Notes: generated from the sequence alone by a model not told the origin. 64,000 nt of DNA from Verrucomicrobiota bacterium (GCA_003152315.1 PLZV01000030.1:227248-291247), one strand, 5' to 3'. Counted from the first letter of the stretch, positions 33,368 to 42,382 are shown. Program-made: numbers and translations.

Positions 33368-33739
33368 ATGAAGTTGAATGGCTTGTGGAAACCGAGAGAG
33401 GCCTTCACTCTTGTGGAGATCATGATCGTAGTGGCGATCATCGGGCTCCTGGCTGCTCTGATCCTGCCAAGCTTCCTCAAATCACGCAAGCAATCTCAAG
33501 GCCAACGGATCGTCAATGATGCCCGCCAAATGGATGCAGCGATAGATCAATGGGCTATGGAAACCGCTCAAGCGGATGGGGCAGCCGTCAACACCGTGGC
33601 GGCTTCGTCCTACCTCAAGACCGCGTGGAAGACTTCAGACTTATTCGGTAGTCGGTATAGAATCAGCACTGTCGGCACGAATCAAATCAAGATTTCCAAT
33701 CGAACCAAGCGGGCACTGGCCGGTGTCGGGATTGACTGA
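33368..33739 (+). CDS. Type II secretion-like pseudopilin with N-terminal methylation motif
   Basis: 123-aa prepilin-type protein. The leader ends REA, and the mature protein starts FTLVEIMIVVAIIGLLAALI with Phe13 at +1 and Glu17 at +5, the classical prepilin peptidase site. The rest is a short soluble domain (SQGQRIVNDARQMDAAIDQW) of the kind seen in the very abundant stand-alone pseudopilins of Verrucomicrobia and Planctomycetes. No secretion ATPase or secretin is near. It probably forms part of a type II/IV pilus-like system encoded elsewhere. It sits between secreted-protein genes and has about 130 bp of non-coding sequence upstream. Confidence 0.85.
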   Translation: MKLNGLWKPREAFTLVEIMIVVAIIGLLAALILPSFLKSRKQSQGQRIVNDARQMDAAIDQWAMETAQADGAAVNTVAASSYLKTAWKTSDLFGSRYRISTVGTNQIKISNRTKRALAGVGID

Positions 33740-33820
33740 AGCCACTACTGACGAACTCTTCGGTGACTTGCAGATAGGGCTGTAAATCCGGTTCGCAAAC
33801 CTGTATGGATTTCGGTTGCC

Positions 33821-35464
33821 ATGCTGCGCGCATTCAACCGCTGCCTTAAATCTTGTCTCGGAAGTTTCGTATTGCTGGTTGCATTGACCGGGCCAGCTGG
33901 CGCCGCGGAGGTATCTGTCGAGCAATGGGGTATTTTTGACGTCTCGCTCTCCGGGTCGACCAACGGCAATCCGTTTGTGGATGTCCAGTTTTCCACCCAC
34001 TTTTCGTTCGCTACTTCGACGGTCGAGGTGGCCGGTTTTTATGACGGCGACGGGATCTACCGTGTGCGGTTCATGCCGGACAAGCCTGGGCCCTGGCATT
34101 ACACGACACGCAGCAACCGCCCCGAACTGGACGCCAAAACAGGCGAGTTCACTGTCACCGCACCGTCTGTTGGCAACCATGGATCGGTCCAAGTAGCCAA
34201 CACGTATCACTTTGCCTACGGTGACGGCACGCCGTTCCGTCCGATTGGCACGACTTCTTACAATTGGGCGCACATGGTCGACGCGCTGGAGGAGCAAACA
34301 CTCGTCAGCCTGGTGGCCTCACCCTTCAACAAGATCCGCATGTGCATTTTTCCCAAACATAACCCGGAGAACACCAACGAACTGGCGCTTTACCCGTTTG
34401 CCGGAACGCCGCCAAAGACGTGGGACTTTTCCCGCTTCGATCCGCGGTTTTTCCAGCACTTGGAAAAGCGTGTCGGCGATCTTCGCGACCGAGGCATCGA
34501 GGCGGAACTGATTTTATTCGATCCTTACGACAAGGGCCGGTGGGGATTCGATCGAATGCCGGCGGAAGTCGATGACCGATACGTGCGCTATCTCGTCAGC
34601 CGTCTGGCCGCGTATCGTAACATCTGGTGGTCGTTGTCCAACGAATACGACTTCAACAAGCAGAAGAAGGAGTCGGATTGGGATCGCTTGTTTCGAGTCT
34701 TGCAAGCCGCTGATCCCTACGGCCATCTACGTTCCATCCACAACGGCTTCCTCATTTACAACCACACGCAGCCATGGGTCACGCACGCCAGTATCCAAAA
34801 CGGAGCGGCGGTGGAGGACGCGGGGCGCGCCGAGTTATATCGCGATGTGTATCGCAAGCCGGTCGTTTACGACGAGGTGAAATACGAGGGCAACATTTGG
34901 AAACGCTGGGGCAACCTTTCCGCCGAGGAAATGGTGTTTCGTTTCTGGCAGGGTACCGTCGCGGGCACATACGTGACTCACGGCGAAGTCGTGACGAACG
35001 AACAACATACGCTGTGGACTTCTGAAGGCGGCAAGCTCTTCGGGCAGAGCCCTTCCCGGCTGGCGTTCCTCCGCCGGGTGCTCGCGGAAAGTCCGGCAAC
35101 CGGCATTGACCCGATTGATAAATGGCAGGACTCAAACATGGGCGGCAAACTCGGCGAATACTATCTGCTTTATTTCGGTAAACAAATGCTGACGTCGTGG
35201 CCTTTTGAACTCTATAAGGATCACATCGCCAACGGCATGAAATTCAAAGTCGAGGTACTCGACACGTGGGCCATGACCATCACGCCGGTCGAGGGCGAGT
35301 TCGTGACGAAGAAAAAGGACAACTACCATTTCGTCGACGAGGAAGGCCGCACCATCGCCCTGCCGGGAAAACCCTACATGGCGTTGTGCATTCGCCGCGT
35401 GCCGGAGCCAGCGGGTTCAAGTTTGAAAGGCCCGCCACCACCGGCGGATGTGCCACCGGAATAG
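33821..35464 (+). CDS. DUF5060/DUF4038-type secreted glycoside hydrolase
   Basis: 547-aa exported protein with a signal peptide (1-28). The N-terminal beta-sandwich (about 30-125; EVSVEQWGIFDVSLSGSTNG) matches DUF5060, followed by a TIM barrel of the DUF4038/apiosidase-like clan (YHFAYGDGTPFRPIGTTSYN) and a C-terminal beta domain (DUF5605-like). Acid/base candidate Glu275 lies in SNEYDF after a beta-strand (IWWSLSNE), and nucleophile candidates are Glu352 or Glu356 in VVYDEVKYEG. Known relatives act on plant glycans such as apiose- or rhamnose-containing side chains, but specificity is not readable from sequence. It lies just upstream of the tartrate dehydratase/DctA genes (36 bp gap) and may be co-transcribed. 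Confidence 0.85.
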   Translation: MLRAFNRCLKSCLGSFVLLVALTGPAGAAEVSVEQWGIFDVSLSGSTNGNPFVDVQFSTHFSFATSTVEVAGFYDGDGIYRVRFMPDKPGPWHYTTRSNRPELDAKTGEFTVTAPSVGNHGSVQVANTYHFAYGDGTPFRPIGTTSYNWAHMVDALEEQTLVSLVASPFNKIRMCIFPKHNPENTNELALYPFAGTPPKTWDFSRFDPRFFQHLEKRVGDLRDRGIEAELILFDPYDKGRWGFDRMPAEVDDRYVRYLVSRLAAYRNIWWSLSNEYDFNKQKKESDWDRLFRVLQAADPYGHLRSIHNGFLIYNHTQPWVTHASIQNGAAVEDAGRAELYRDVYRKPVVYDEVKYEGNIWKRWGNLSAEEMVFRFWQGTVAGTYVTHGEVVTNEQHTLWTSEGGKLFGQSPSRLAFLRRVLAESPATGIDPIDKWQDSNMGGKLGEYYLLYFGKQMLTSWPFELYKDHIANGMKFKVEVLDTWAMTITPVEGEFVTKKKDNYHFVDEEGRTIALPGKPYMALCIRRVPEPAGSSLKGPPPPADVPPE

Positions 35465-35500
35465 CCGATGGCCGGCCTTATTTAGTCAAGGAGATTTGAA

Positions 35501-36667
35501 ATGCGCATCGTGGAAATCCGGGAAAAGACAGTTTCTATCGCCTCGGCTATCACCAACGCGTATATCGATTTTTCAAAAATGACGTGCTCGGTGGTTGCGT
35601 TGATGACCGATGTCGTGCGCGACGGGAAGCCGGTAGTCGGTTATGGTTTCAACTCGAATGGCCGCTATGGTCAGGGCGCGTTGATGCGCGAACGCTTCTT
35701 TCCACGCCTGATGGCCGCCAACCCCAAGACGTTGGTGGATGAGACGGGCGAGAACCTGGATCCATTCCGCATCTGGGCCACGCTGATGGCCAACGAAAAA
35801 CCCGGGGGGCACGGCGAGCGTTCGGTTGCGGTGGGCACCATCGACATGGCGGTGTGGGATGCCGTCGCCAAGATCGCGGAAAAGCCGCTGTACCGACTAC
35901 TGGCGGACCGCTATCGCGGGGGACACGCGGATGACAAGGTTTGGGTCTATGCCGCCGGTGGTTATTATTATCCGGGCAAGGACATGACCGCTTTGCAGAA
36001 CGAGATGAAGGGCTACCGCGACATTGGTTATCAAGTGGTGAAAATGAAAATCGGCGCGGTTCCCCTCAACGAGGACATCCGACGCATTGAGGCGGTGCTC
36101 GCGGTGGTAGGTGAAGGCAAATTCCTCGCGGTTGATGCGAATGGCCGTTTCGACCTGGACGCTGCCATTGCTTATGGCGAGGCGCTGAAACCGTACGAAC
36201 TGTTTTGGTATGAAGAGGCGGGTGATCCTCTGGACTATGCCTTGCAAGCGGAGCTTTCCAGGCATTACGACTTGCCGATGGCAACGGGTGAGAATCTTTT
36301 TTCGCATCAGGATGCCCGCAACCTGGTTCGCCACGGCGGCATGCGTCCCGATCGTGATTGGCTGCAATTTGATTGCGCGCTGTCCTACGGCCTCGTCGAA
36401 TACCTGCGCACACTGGAAATGCTTCAGCAGTACAGTTGGTCAACGCGCCGGGTCGTGCCGCACGGTGGCCATCAGATGTCGCTCAACATCGCCGCCGGGT
36501 TGCATCTCGGCGGCAACGAATCCTACCCGGGCGTCTTCCAACCATTCGGCGGATTCGCGGACGATATTGAGATCAAGGATGGATTTGTCGGTTTGCCGAA
36601 TGTCCCGGGTGTAGGTTTTGAAACCCGGGCCGAACTCTTCAAGTTGATGAAATCGTTGAGCGACTAA
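35501..36667 (+). CDS. tarD: D(-)-tartrate dehydratase (enolase superfamily)
   Basis: 388-aa member of the mandelate racemase branch of the enolase superfamily, strongly resembling D-tartrate dehydratase, which makes oxaloacetate from D-tartrate. The long block EKPGGHGERSVAVGTIDMAV and the block GGMRPDRDWLQFDCALSYGL are as I remember them for TarD. Catalytic features are all present: KMK with Lys183, metal ligands Asp212 (VDAN), Glu238 (WYEE) and Glu264 (TGEN), and the base His321 (VPHGGHQ). There is no signal peptide, so it is cytosolic. dctA follows after 3 bp, which fits uptake and degradation of tartrate or a related diacid. AGGAGA lies ~8 bp before the ATG. Confidence 0.9.
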   Translation: MRIVEIREKTVSIASAITNAYIDFSKMTCSVVALMTDVVRDGKPVVGYGFNSNGRYGQGALMRERFFPRLMAANPKTLVDETGENLDPFRIWATLMANEKPGGHGERSVAVGTIDMAVWDAVAKIAEKPLYRLLADRYRGGHADDKVWVYAAGGYYYPGKDMTALQNEMKGYRDIGYQVVKMKIGAVPLNEDIRRIEAVLAVVGEGKFLAVDANGRFDLDAAIAYGEALKPYELFWYEEAGDPLDYALQAELSRHYDLPMATGENLFSHQDARNLVRHGGMRPDRDWLQFDCALSYGLVEYLRTLEMLQQYSWSTRRVVPHGGHQMSLNIAAGLHLGGNESYPGVFQPFGGFADDIEIKDGFVGLPNVPGVGFETRAELFKLMKSLSD

Positions 36668-36670
36668 ACC

Positions 36671-37954
36671 ATGGGCAAACCTCGCGGCAAGGCGGCATCC
36701 TTATTCGGTCATTTGTACTTCCAAGTAATTCTGGGTGTCCTGCTTGGCGTCATCATCGGCTTTCTGAATCCCGGCCTGGGGGAATCGCTCAAGCCGCTTG
36801 CTGATGGTTTCATCAAGCTCGTCAAAATGGTGCTGGCGCCGATCATCTTCGGGACGATTGTTGTCGGCATTGCGAAGATGGGGAACCTGAAGGAAGTGGG
36901 GCGGGTTGGCGTCAAGGCGCTCATCTATTTCGAAATTGTTTCCACGTTGGCCCTCATCATCGGGCTTGTCGTCGTGAACGTCCTGAAACCGGGGGCCGGG
37001 ATGAACGTCGATCCCAACACGTTGGACACAAAATCGCTCGCCTCGTACACTTCGGCCGTCAAATCACCGGATGCCGTCAGCTTCTTCATGGACATCATCC
37101 CCACCAGTATCGCGGACGCATTCGTCAAAGGGAACATGCTGCAAGTCCTGTTGTTTTCGGTGCTGTTCGGCCTGGCTTTGGCGCAACTTCCTGATCGGGG
37201 GAAATTGATCGTGGACGTAATCGACTCGGTCCTACACGGCTTGTTCGGTATCGTGCGCTTTATCATGCGACTGGCCCCTCTGGCCGCGTTCGGTGCCATG
37301 GCTTTCACTATCGGGAAATACGGACTCAGCACCCTAAGTTCATTCGGTAAGCTCATCGGTTGCGTTTATCTTGCCAGTCTCGCCTTTGTCGTGATCGTCC
37401 TTGGTGGCATCGCGCGGATGAACCACATCTCTCTCTGGAAGTTTCTCCGGTTTATCAAAGATGAAATATTCATCGTCTTCGCCACCACTTCAACCGAAGC
37501 CGTGCTACCACAGATGATGGTCAAGCTGGAGCAACTAGGCTGCGCCAAACCCGTCGTTGGCTTGGTGCTACCGGCGGGTTACACCTTCAACGCGGGTGGT
37601 ACCGCGATTTACCTGACGATGGGTGCGATCTTCGTCGCCCAGGCCACCAACACGCCGTTGACACTTTGGGACCAGCTCGTCGTCCTCGGAGTTTTGCTGT
37701 TCATGTCCAAGGGGTCTGCGGGAGTTGCCGGAGCCGGGTTCGTGACCCTCACCGCAACATTGGCTTCCATGGGCAAAATCCCCGTCGCCGGCATGGTGTT
37801 GTTGCTCGGAGTCGATCGCTTCATCAATGAGGCGCGGGCCGTGACCAACCTTATCGGCAATGGCATCGCCACCATCACCGTCGCCCGCTGGGAAAAAGCC
37901 TTTGACGAGCAGCAAGCCGCGGCGGTACTGAACGGCGTCGGTGTAAAACCATGA
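36671..37954 (+). CDS. dctA: Dicarboxylate:cation symporter DctA
   Basis: 427-aa inner-membrane transporter of the DAACS family (glutamate/C4-dicarboxylate symporters). The family helical-hairpin motif appears as TTSTEAVLPQMMVKLEQLGC, followed by LPAGYTFNAGGTAIYLTMGA and the HP2 region SKGSAGVAGAGF. The TM8 motif DRFINEARAVTNLIGNGIAT matches DctA better than GltP, as does the C-terminal VARWEKAFDE. Likely substrates are succinate, fumarate, malate or tartrate. The immediate upstream neighbour tarD makes tartrate or a similar diacid plausible. The 3' end overlaps the HAD gene by 4 bp (ATGA). Confidence 0.92.
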   Translation: MGKPRGKAASLFGHLYFQVILGVLLGVIIGFLNPGLGESLKPLADGFIKLVKMVLAPIIFGTIVVGIAKMGNLKEVGRVGVKALIYFEIVSTLALIIGLVVVNVLKPGAGMNVDPNTLDTKSLASYTSAVKSPDAVSFFMDIIPTSIADAFVKGNMLQVLLFSVLFGLALAQLPDRGKLIVDVIDSVLHGLFGIVRFIMRLAPLAAFGAMAFTIGKYGLSTLSSFGKLIGCVYLASLAFVVIVLGGIARMNHISLWKFLRFIKDEIFIVFATTSTEAVLPQMMVKLEQLGCAKPVVGLVLPAGYTFNAGGTAIYLTMGAIFVAQATNTPLTLWDQLVVLGVLLFMSKGSAGVAGAGFVTLTATLASMGKIPVAGMVLLLGVDRFINEARAVTNLIGNGIATITVARWEKAFDEQQAAAVLNGVGVKP

Positions 37955-38649
37955 CCACACCAAACAAAGTCGTTTTCCTGTTCGATGTGGATAACACGTT
38001 GCTCGACAACGATCGCGTCACCGCCGACCTGCGGCGCCATCTGGAGACGGAAGTCGGCAGCGAAGGGTCGCGCAGTTATTGGAACATCTTCGAACAGTTG
38101 CGGAGCGAGCTGGGTTACGCGGACTACCTCGGCGCGCTGCAGCGTTACCGTAGCGAAAACCCACACGATCCGCATCTCTTTACAGTTTCTCATTTCCTGA
38201 TCGGCTATCCGTTCGCCAATCGCGTGTTCCCTCACGCCCTCGACGTCATCGAACTCGTCAAGCAATCGGGCCCGGCGGTAATCCTGTCCGATGGCGATGT
38301 GGTCTTTCAACCGCGCAAGGTGGAGCGGTCGGGACTTTTCAAGGCCGTGGATGCTAACGTACTAATCTATGTGCACAAGGAGCAAGAACTCGATGACGTG
38401 GCACGACGTTTCCCCGCAGATCATTACGTGATGGTGGACGACAAGCTGCGCATCCTGGCGGCCATCAAGAAAATCTGGAGCGAGCGGGTCACAACCATTT
38501 TCGTGCGCCAGGGACACTACGCAGTCGACCCGAAGATTACGGCGGCCTATCCACTCGCGGATGTTGCCTTCGACCAGATCGGCGACCTGCTCAACGCCGC
38601 GGATCTTTGGGCGCGATTCAATCAGACCCCTGGACCGCCTACTATATGA
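37951..38649 (+). CDS. HAD-superfamily hydrolase
   Basis: 232-aa cytosolic phosphatase-like protein of the haloacid dehalogenase superfamily. Motif I FDVDNTLLDND carries the nucleophile Asp and the acid/base Asp, motif II is the Ser in VILSDGD, and motif IV is MVDDKLRIL, with a Lys in between (HKEQELDDV). An alpha-helical cap fits the insertion at residues about 20-90. Its start overlaps dctA by 4 bp and its stop overlaps the HNH gene by 4 bp. The substrate is unknown; a role in tartrate use is not evident. Confidence 0.87.
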   Translation: MTTPNKVVFLFDVDNTLLDNDRVTADLRRHLETEVGSEGSRSYWNIFEQLRSELGYADYLGALQRYRSENPHDPHLFTVSHFLIGYPFANRVFPHALDVIELVKQSGPAVILSDGDVVFQPRKVERSGLFKAVDANVLIYVHKEQELDDVARRFPADHYVMVDDKLRILAAIKKIWSERVTTIFVRQGHYAVDPKITAAYPLADVAFDQIGDLLNAADLWARFNQTPGPPTI

Positions 38650-39053
38650 AACCCAAAGGGCCGTTACCAGATCCGGAAAAGCAGGACCAAATCCTTGCCG
38701 GGCTTCGACGAGACGCGGAAATCCGGCAGAAGAGTTATCGGGAGCGGGCTCTGCGGATGTTCCCCCACGTCTGCGGCAGTTGTGGACGCGAATTCTCGGG
38801 CAAAAAACTTCGCGAGCTTACCGTTCATCACAAGGACCACAATCACAATAACAATCCTACCGACGGCAGCAATTGGGAATTGTTATGCATTTATTGCCAC
38901 GATCATGAACACGAAAAGTACAAGCTAAAGGGCTACGTGGACGGATCGGCGCCAGACGTCAGCCCGGAAAAACCTCCCATCGCGAACCCGTTTGATAATC
39001 TGGATAACTTACTGAAGGCCAAGACCAAGGATCCGGGCACGGAGCCCAAATGA
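38646..39053 (+). CDS. YajD-like HNH nuclease family protein
   Basis: 135-aa HNH-fold protein. Starting at ATG 38646 (overlapping the HAD stop as ATGA), it begins MKPKGPLPDPEKQDQILAGL. The core is a zinc-stabilised HNH: CGSCGREF and CIYCHDHEH provide two CxxC knuckles, and HHKDHNHNNNP gives the catalytic His pair with a downstream Asn (GSNWELLC). The Asn-His-rich spacing matches E. coli YajD. C-terminal ~35 residues are polar and probably flexible. Activity on DNA is inferred from the family only. Coupling to a metabolic operon is unexpected. Confidence 0.85.
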   Translation: MKPKGPLPDPEKQDQILAGLRRDAEIRQKSYRERALRMFPHVCGSCGREFSGKKLRELTVHHKDHNHNNNPTDGSNWELLCIYCHDHEHEKYKLKGYVDGSAPDVSPEKPPIANPFDNLDNLLKAKTKDPGTEPK

Positions 39054-39075
39054 AGCTAATGGGTGGATGCTCGTA

Positions 39076-39591
39076 ATGCCTCGCAACGTCGAAATCAAAG
39101 CGAGGATTCACGATCTGGCGCAGCTTTACACCCGGGTGCAGTCTGTCGCGGATGGCGGGCCGATGGAGATACAGCAGGACGACACTTTTTTTGAGTGTCA
39201 CAACGGCCGATTGAAATTGCGGACCTTTTCGGAATCGCAAGGCGAACTCATCTTTTACAAACGCGATGACTCACCCGATCCCAAGGAATCCCAATACGTC
39301 ATCACACCAATTTCCACTCCCTACGAATTGCGCGAGCTGCTGGTCTTGGCCTTGGGAGAGTGCGGTCGAGTTCGAAAAAAACGCACCCTCTTCCTCGCCG
39401 GAAAAACCAGGATCCACCTCGATGAAGTCGAGGGTCTTGGTCACTTCATGGAACTTGAGGTTGTATTGTCAGGCGGCGAAACGGTCGCTCAGGGAATTGA
39501 GACTGCTCACCGCGTCATGCGACAACTGGGAGTCAGTGACCAGGATCTGGTGGATCGAGCGTATGTCGATCTCCTCAAGGCGACTCGGTGA
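39076..39591 (+). CDS. CYTH-domain protein (CyaB/ThTPase type)
   Basis: 171-aa triphosphate tunnel metalloenzyme. It opens MPRNVEIKARI, with the ExExK-like signature reduced to VEIKAR, and the tunnel strands RLKLRTFSE, LIFYKRDD, RIHLDEVEG and FMELEVVL place Arg, Lys and Glu residues at alternating positions. The pattern DRAYVDLL near the C-terminus is also typical. Members hydrolyse thiamine triphosphate or inorganic triphosphate, or make cAMP (class IV cyclases); which applies cannot be told. ATG 39076 is preferred to 39067 because the family N-terminus starts there. It converges with the EamA gene, with 15 bp between stops. Confidence 0.86.
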   Translation: MPRNVEIKARIHDLAQLYTRVQSVADGGPMEIQQDDTFFECHNGRLKLRTFSESQGELIFYKRDDSPDPKESQYVITPISTPYELRELLVLALGECGRVRKKRTLFLAGKTRIHLDEVEGLGHFMELEVVLSGGETVAQGIETAHRVMRQLGVSDQDLVDRAYVDLLKATR

Positions 39592-39606
39592 AGGTCAAGT
39601 GGGTCT

Positions 39607-40029
39607 TTAGGGCTTGAGTCCCACAAGCACGGTGCCAATGGCGATTAGAATGATGCCGGCCCAGTTGCGAAACAGCAGTTTTTCACCCAGAAACAACACG
39701 CCGAGCAACGCCACCAAAACCACGCTGAGTTTGTCGATGGGCGCCACGAGGGAAGCATTGCCCAGCTTCAGCGCGCGGAAGTAGCACACCCAGGACGCAC
39801 CGGTCGCCAGCCCCGAGAGGATGAGAAACAAATAAGTTCGCAGGGGAACGGAATCCAGCCGCTGGTACTGGCCCGTCATACCAAGAATGGCTGCCAATGC
39901 CACCAGGACAACAATTGTTCTCACAAAAGTTGCGAAGTCGGAGTTGATGTTTTGAACCCCCACTTTCGCGAGGATTGCGGTCAGAGCGGCAAATGCCGCC
40001 GATAAAAGCGCCCAAGCCTGCCATGACAT
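39607..40029 (-). CDS. Half-size EamA (DMT) transporter
   Basis: 140-aa small membrane protein of the drug/metabolite transporter superfamily. It contains one EamA unit of about five helices, starting MSWQAWALLSAAFAALTAIL, with the family block SWVCYFRALKLGNASLVAPI and the closing GEKLLFRNWAGIILIAIG. Typical EamA proteins have two such units (~300 aa), so this half-size version must dimerise, as SMR-like members do. Starting at ATG 40029 gives the usual N-terminus; ATG 40044 or 40113 are upstream options. The substrate is unknown. Confidence 0.85.
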   Translation of the reverse strand: MSWQAWALLSAAFAALTAILAKVGVQNINSDFATFVRTIVVLVALAAILGMTGQYQRLDSVPLRTYLFLILSGLATGASWVCYFRALKLGNASLVAPIDKLSVVLVALLGVLFLGEKLLFRNWAGIILIAIGTVLVGLKP

Positions 40030-40143
40030 GTGAGTTCCTTTCATCTGAATTACTCCGCGACCAAGAATATGCCACGTTTCACGCTTAGCAAAGCAAACAG
40101 AAGTTCCCCACATATCCTGAATGGGGGTGCAACACGGGAGAGG

Positions 40144-40998
40144 TCAGGACTTGCCGACGGCATTCGTGCTCTCACTCGCTTCCACGCGACGGCGGAGCTT
40201 GCGCAGGGCAATTTCCTGAATCTGGCGGACGCGCTCGCGGGTCACCTTGAATCTCTTACCGACCTGCTCCAGCGTCCGTGGTGACTGACCGTCCAGTCCG
40301 AAACGCAACGTCAGGATTTCCGCTTCGCGCGGGGCCAGGTACTTGACGTGCTCGCGAATCTCTTGTCGCATCGTCTTCATGCGAAGCAGTTCGTACGGGG
40401 TTAGGGCACCCTCGTCCTGGACAATATCACTGAAATGGCTGTCGTCCTCGTCCCCAATTGGAGCGTCAAGACTGATGGGACTTACGCCAAGCTTGCGGAG
40501 TGCGGCACACTTGGCCGTCGAAATGTCCAGGGACTTGGCTAATTCAACATCGCTTGGCTCGCGACCGAGTTTCTCCGTGAGTCTCTGGATGACGCGATTC
40601 ATTTTATGCACCTTATCTACGATGTGGACGGGCAACCGAATTGTTTTCGACTGGTTCGAAAGAGCACGGCGAATCGATTGCTTGATCCACAAAGCGGCGT
40701 ACGTGGAAAGTTTGGCGCCTTTCCGGGGATTGAATCGCTCGACGGCTTTCATCAGGCCGATATTGCCTTCGTTGATCAAATCCAGCAGCGGCATTCCGTA
40801 GTTCGCATAATCGTGGGAGATTTTCACCACCAGGCGCAGGTTGGCCTTAATCATCTGTTCGCGGGCACGCTTGCTGCCACGCTGAACCTGTGAAGCCAAC
40901 TTGTTTTCTTCCTCGCGCGTCAACAGCGGGGTCTTGCCAATCTCCCGCAAATAGAGCTGGAGGGCATCTCCGCTTTCGCTGTATCGGTCAATAACCAT
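40144..40998 (-). CDS. RpoD/SigA-type RNA polymerase sigma factor
   Basis: 284-aa sigma-70 factor with regions 1.2 through 4. Region 1.2 is DALQLYLREIGKTPLLTREE, region 2 contains NLRLVVKISHDYANYGMPLL and DLINEGNIGLMKAVERFNP with KLSTYAALWIKQSIRRAL, region 3 follows, and region 4.2 is TLEQVGKRFKVTRERVRQIQ. The acidic region 1.1 of the primary sigma factor is missing, so this is a group 2/3 (RpoS/RpoH/SigB-like) alternative factor or a short primary one. The N-terminus starts MVIDRYSESGDALQL. No anti-sigma or stress gene is adjacent. Confidence 0.9.
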   Translation of the reverse strand: MVIDRYSESGDALQLYLREIGKTPLLTREEENKLASQVQRGSKRAREQMIKANLRLVVKISHDYANYGMPLLDLINEGNIGLMKAVERFNPRKGAKLSTYAALWIKQSIRRALSNQSKTIRLPVHIVDKVHKMNRVIQRLTEKLGREPSDVELAKSLDISTAKCAALRKLGVSPISLDAPIGDEDDSHFSDIVQDEGALTPYELLRMKTMRQEIREHVKYLAPREAEILTLRFGLDGQSPRTLEQVGKRFKVTRERVRQIQEIALRKLRRRVEASESTNAVGKS

Positions 40999-41239
40999 GA
41001 TTTCTTTCTTGTTTCCAGGCTACGCCCATGCCGATAGGGACAGGCAACTACTGCGACACCATCTGCCTCATTAGATGCGACACAGCCGAATTTGGTTCAA
41101 AAACCTCGAAGTAAGGTGGTTACCGTTGACTTCATCCATCGACAGCTTGAAGTGGAAATCCATTGGCACGGGGTTGCTGCTCAATGGGTTGGGAGTATCG
41201 TCAGGGCGCCGCGAACCGAAGAATACGAGCGGAGGATAA

Positions 41240-42370
41240 TTATTGGCGTGTGACTCGAAGATGCATAAATCTCTTGCCGCTGGTGGCGATCGGATTCCCT
41301 GCGTCGCTGGCTTTGTTGGTTTGGGTCACGCCATCGCTGCCGAGCACGGCTTGCGTAAGGCCGTTTGTACTCCATGGTCCGCCGGGGTCATTGGCGGCTT
41401 CGACGGTGTAGTTAAGGTCGATCGCAGAAAGGACTTTGGTGTAGGTCAGCGTCAAGCAGCCACAAGCCGGGTCAATCTGCGCCGTCGGCAACCCGGTTCC
41501 GCTGGCCACATTCGGATTCAAATTCAGCGCGTATTCCAGCAGGTTCACGATTCCGTCGGTATCCGGGTCGGTGAGATCACCACTGATGGCGGCATTGTTG
41601 GCGTTAGTGCCGAACTCTGTAAGCAGCCACGCGTTGAATGGCGTGTCGTGGATCGTGACCGTGGCGCTTATAGGCGCGGCGAGGTTGTAGGCTGTTGAAT
41701 TGAACAAGGTCAGCACCACCGTCTTGTCTCCTTCAACCCCGCCGTCCGCCAGCGGGATGATGGCAATATTCGACGGGGTAGAATCCGCGCTTGTGACATA
41801 ATTCGTGATCGAACTGTAATTGACCCCATTGCTGGCCGTACCGCTGATTGCATAATTCACAACGAGGCCGAGATCGCTACCGCCAACACACGTAACAACA
41901 AAGGAGCCGGGCTGCGCCCCGAATTTGTAAGCGTCGGCGACGTTCGCCTGGATGCTGACGTCGATCGTCGAGATCTGAAATGGCAGTGTCGCCAGGTTGC
42001 TCGCGGCAAAGATGTTCGACCCGCCCAGGATGGTGACGGCCCCGAAGTAGTCGCCCGCCGGAGTCGTGGGGTTGATGGTCACTCCAAAAACGACATCGCT
42101 GTAGGTCTGGCCGGCGGACAAGATGCCGGGAACGTTGGCGTAGAAAGCGTTTGTGTCGGGCGTGAAATTGCTATTGGCAATAAACTGGATGGCGTTCAGA
42201 TACAAATTGTTGGTTGGGTCCGTGTTACTCAAGATGCCAGCGAAAAAGACTTCGTTGCTCCGGGCGGACACCCGCACCGACGGTGTCAGGACAAACGACA
42301 AATCCGCCCGCGCCGCGGCGCCGGAGAGCGCCAGCGTGAGACTGAATAAGAGAAATAATTTGAGGCGCAC
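41240..42370 (-). CDS. Secreted Calx-beta/TSP3-like protein with C-terminal sorting-like tail
   Basis: 376-aa exported protein with a signal peptide (1-22, ending ARA-D). The N-terminal ~150 residues form a beta-rich domain (LTPSVRVSARSNEVFFAGIL). A Calx-beta-like Ca-binding repeat lies at about 150-250 (YAISGTASNGVNYSSITNYV, and GDKTVVLTLF). Next is a TSP3-like segment (DPDTDGIVNLLEYALNLNPN), and a tail domain (SAIDLNYTVEAANDPGGPWS) ending RFMHLRVTRQ, the same module as the orphan fragment at 33030. Probable cell-surface protein. It starts 12 bp after the stop of the propeller gene upstream and is co-transcribed with it. Confidence 0.78.
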   Translation of the reverse strand: MRLKLFLLFSLTLALSGAAARADLSFVLTPSVRVSARSNEVFFAGILSNTDPTNNLYLNAIQFIANSNFTPDTNAFYANVPGILSAGQTYSDVVFGVTINPTTPAGDYFGAVTILGGSNIFAASNLATLPFQISTIDVSIQANVADAYKFGAQPGSFVVTCVGGSDLGLVVNYAISGTASNGVNYSSITNYVTSADSTPSNIAIIPLADGGVEGDKTVVLTLFNSTAYNLAAPISATVTIHDTPFNAWLLTEFGTNANNAAISGDLTDPDTDGIVNLLEYALNLNPNVASGTGLPTAQIDPACGCLTLTYTKVLSAIDLNYTVEAANDPGGPWSTNGLTQAVLGSDGVTQTNKASDAGNPIATSGKRFMHLRVTRQ

Positions 42371-42382
42371 GATTCGCTTCCC

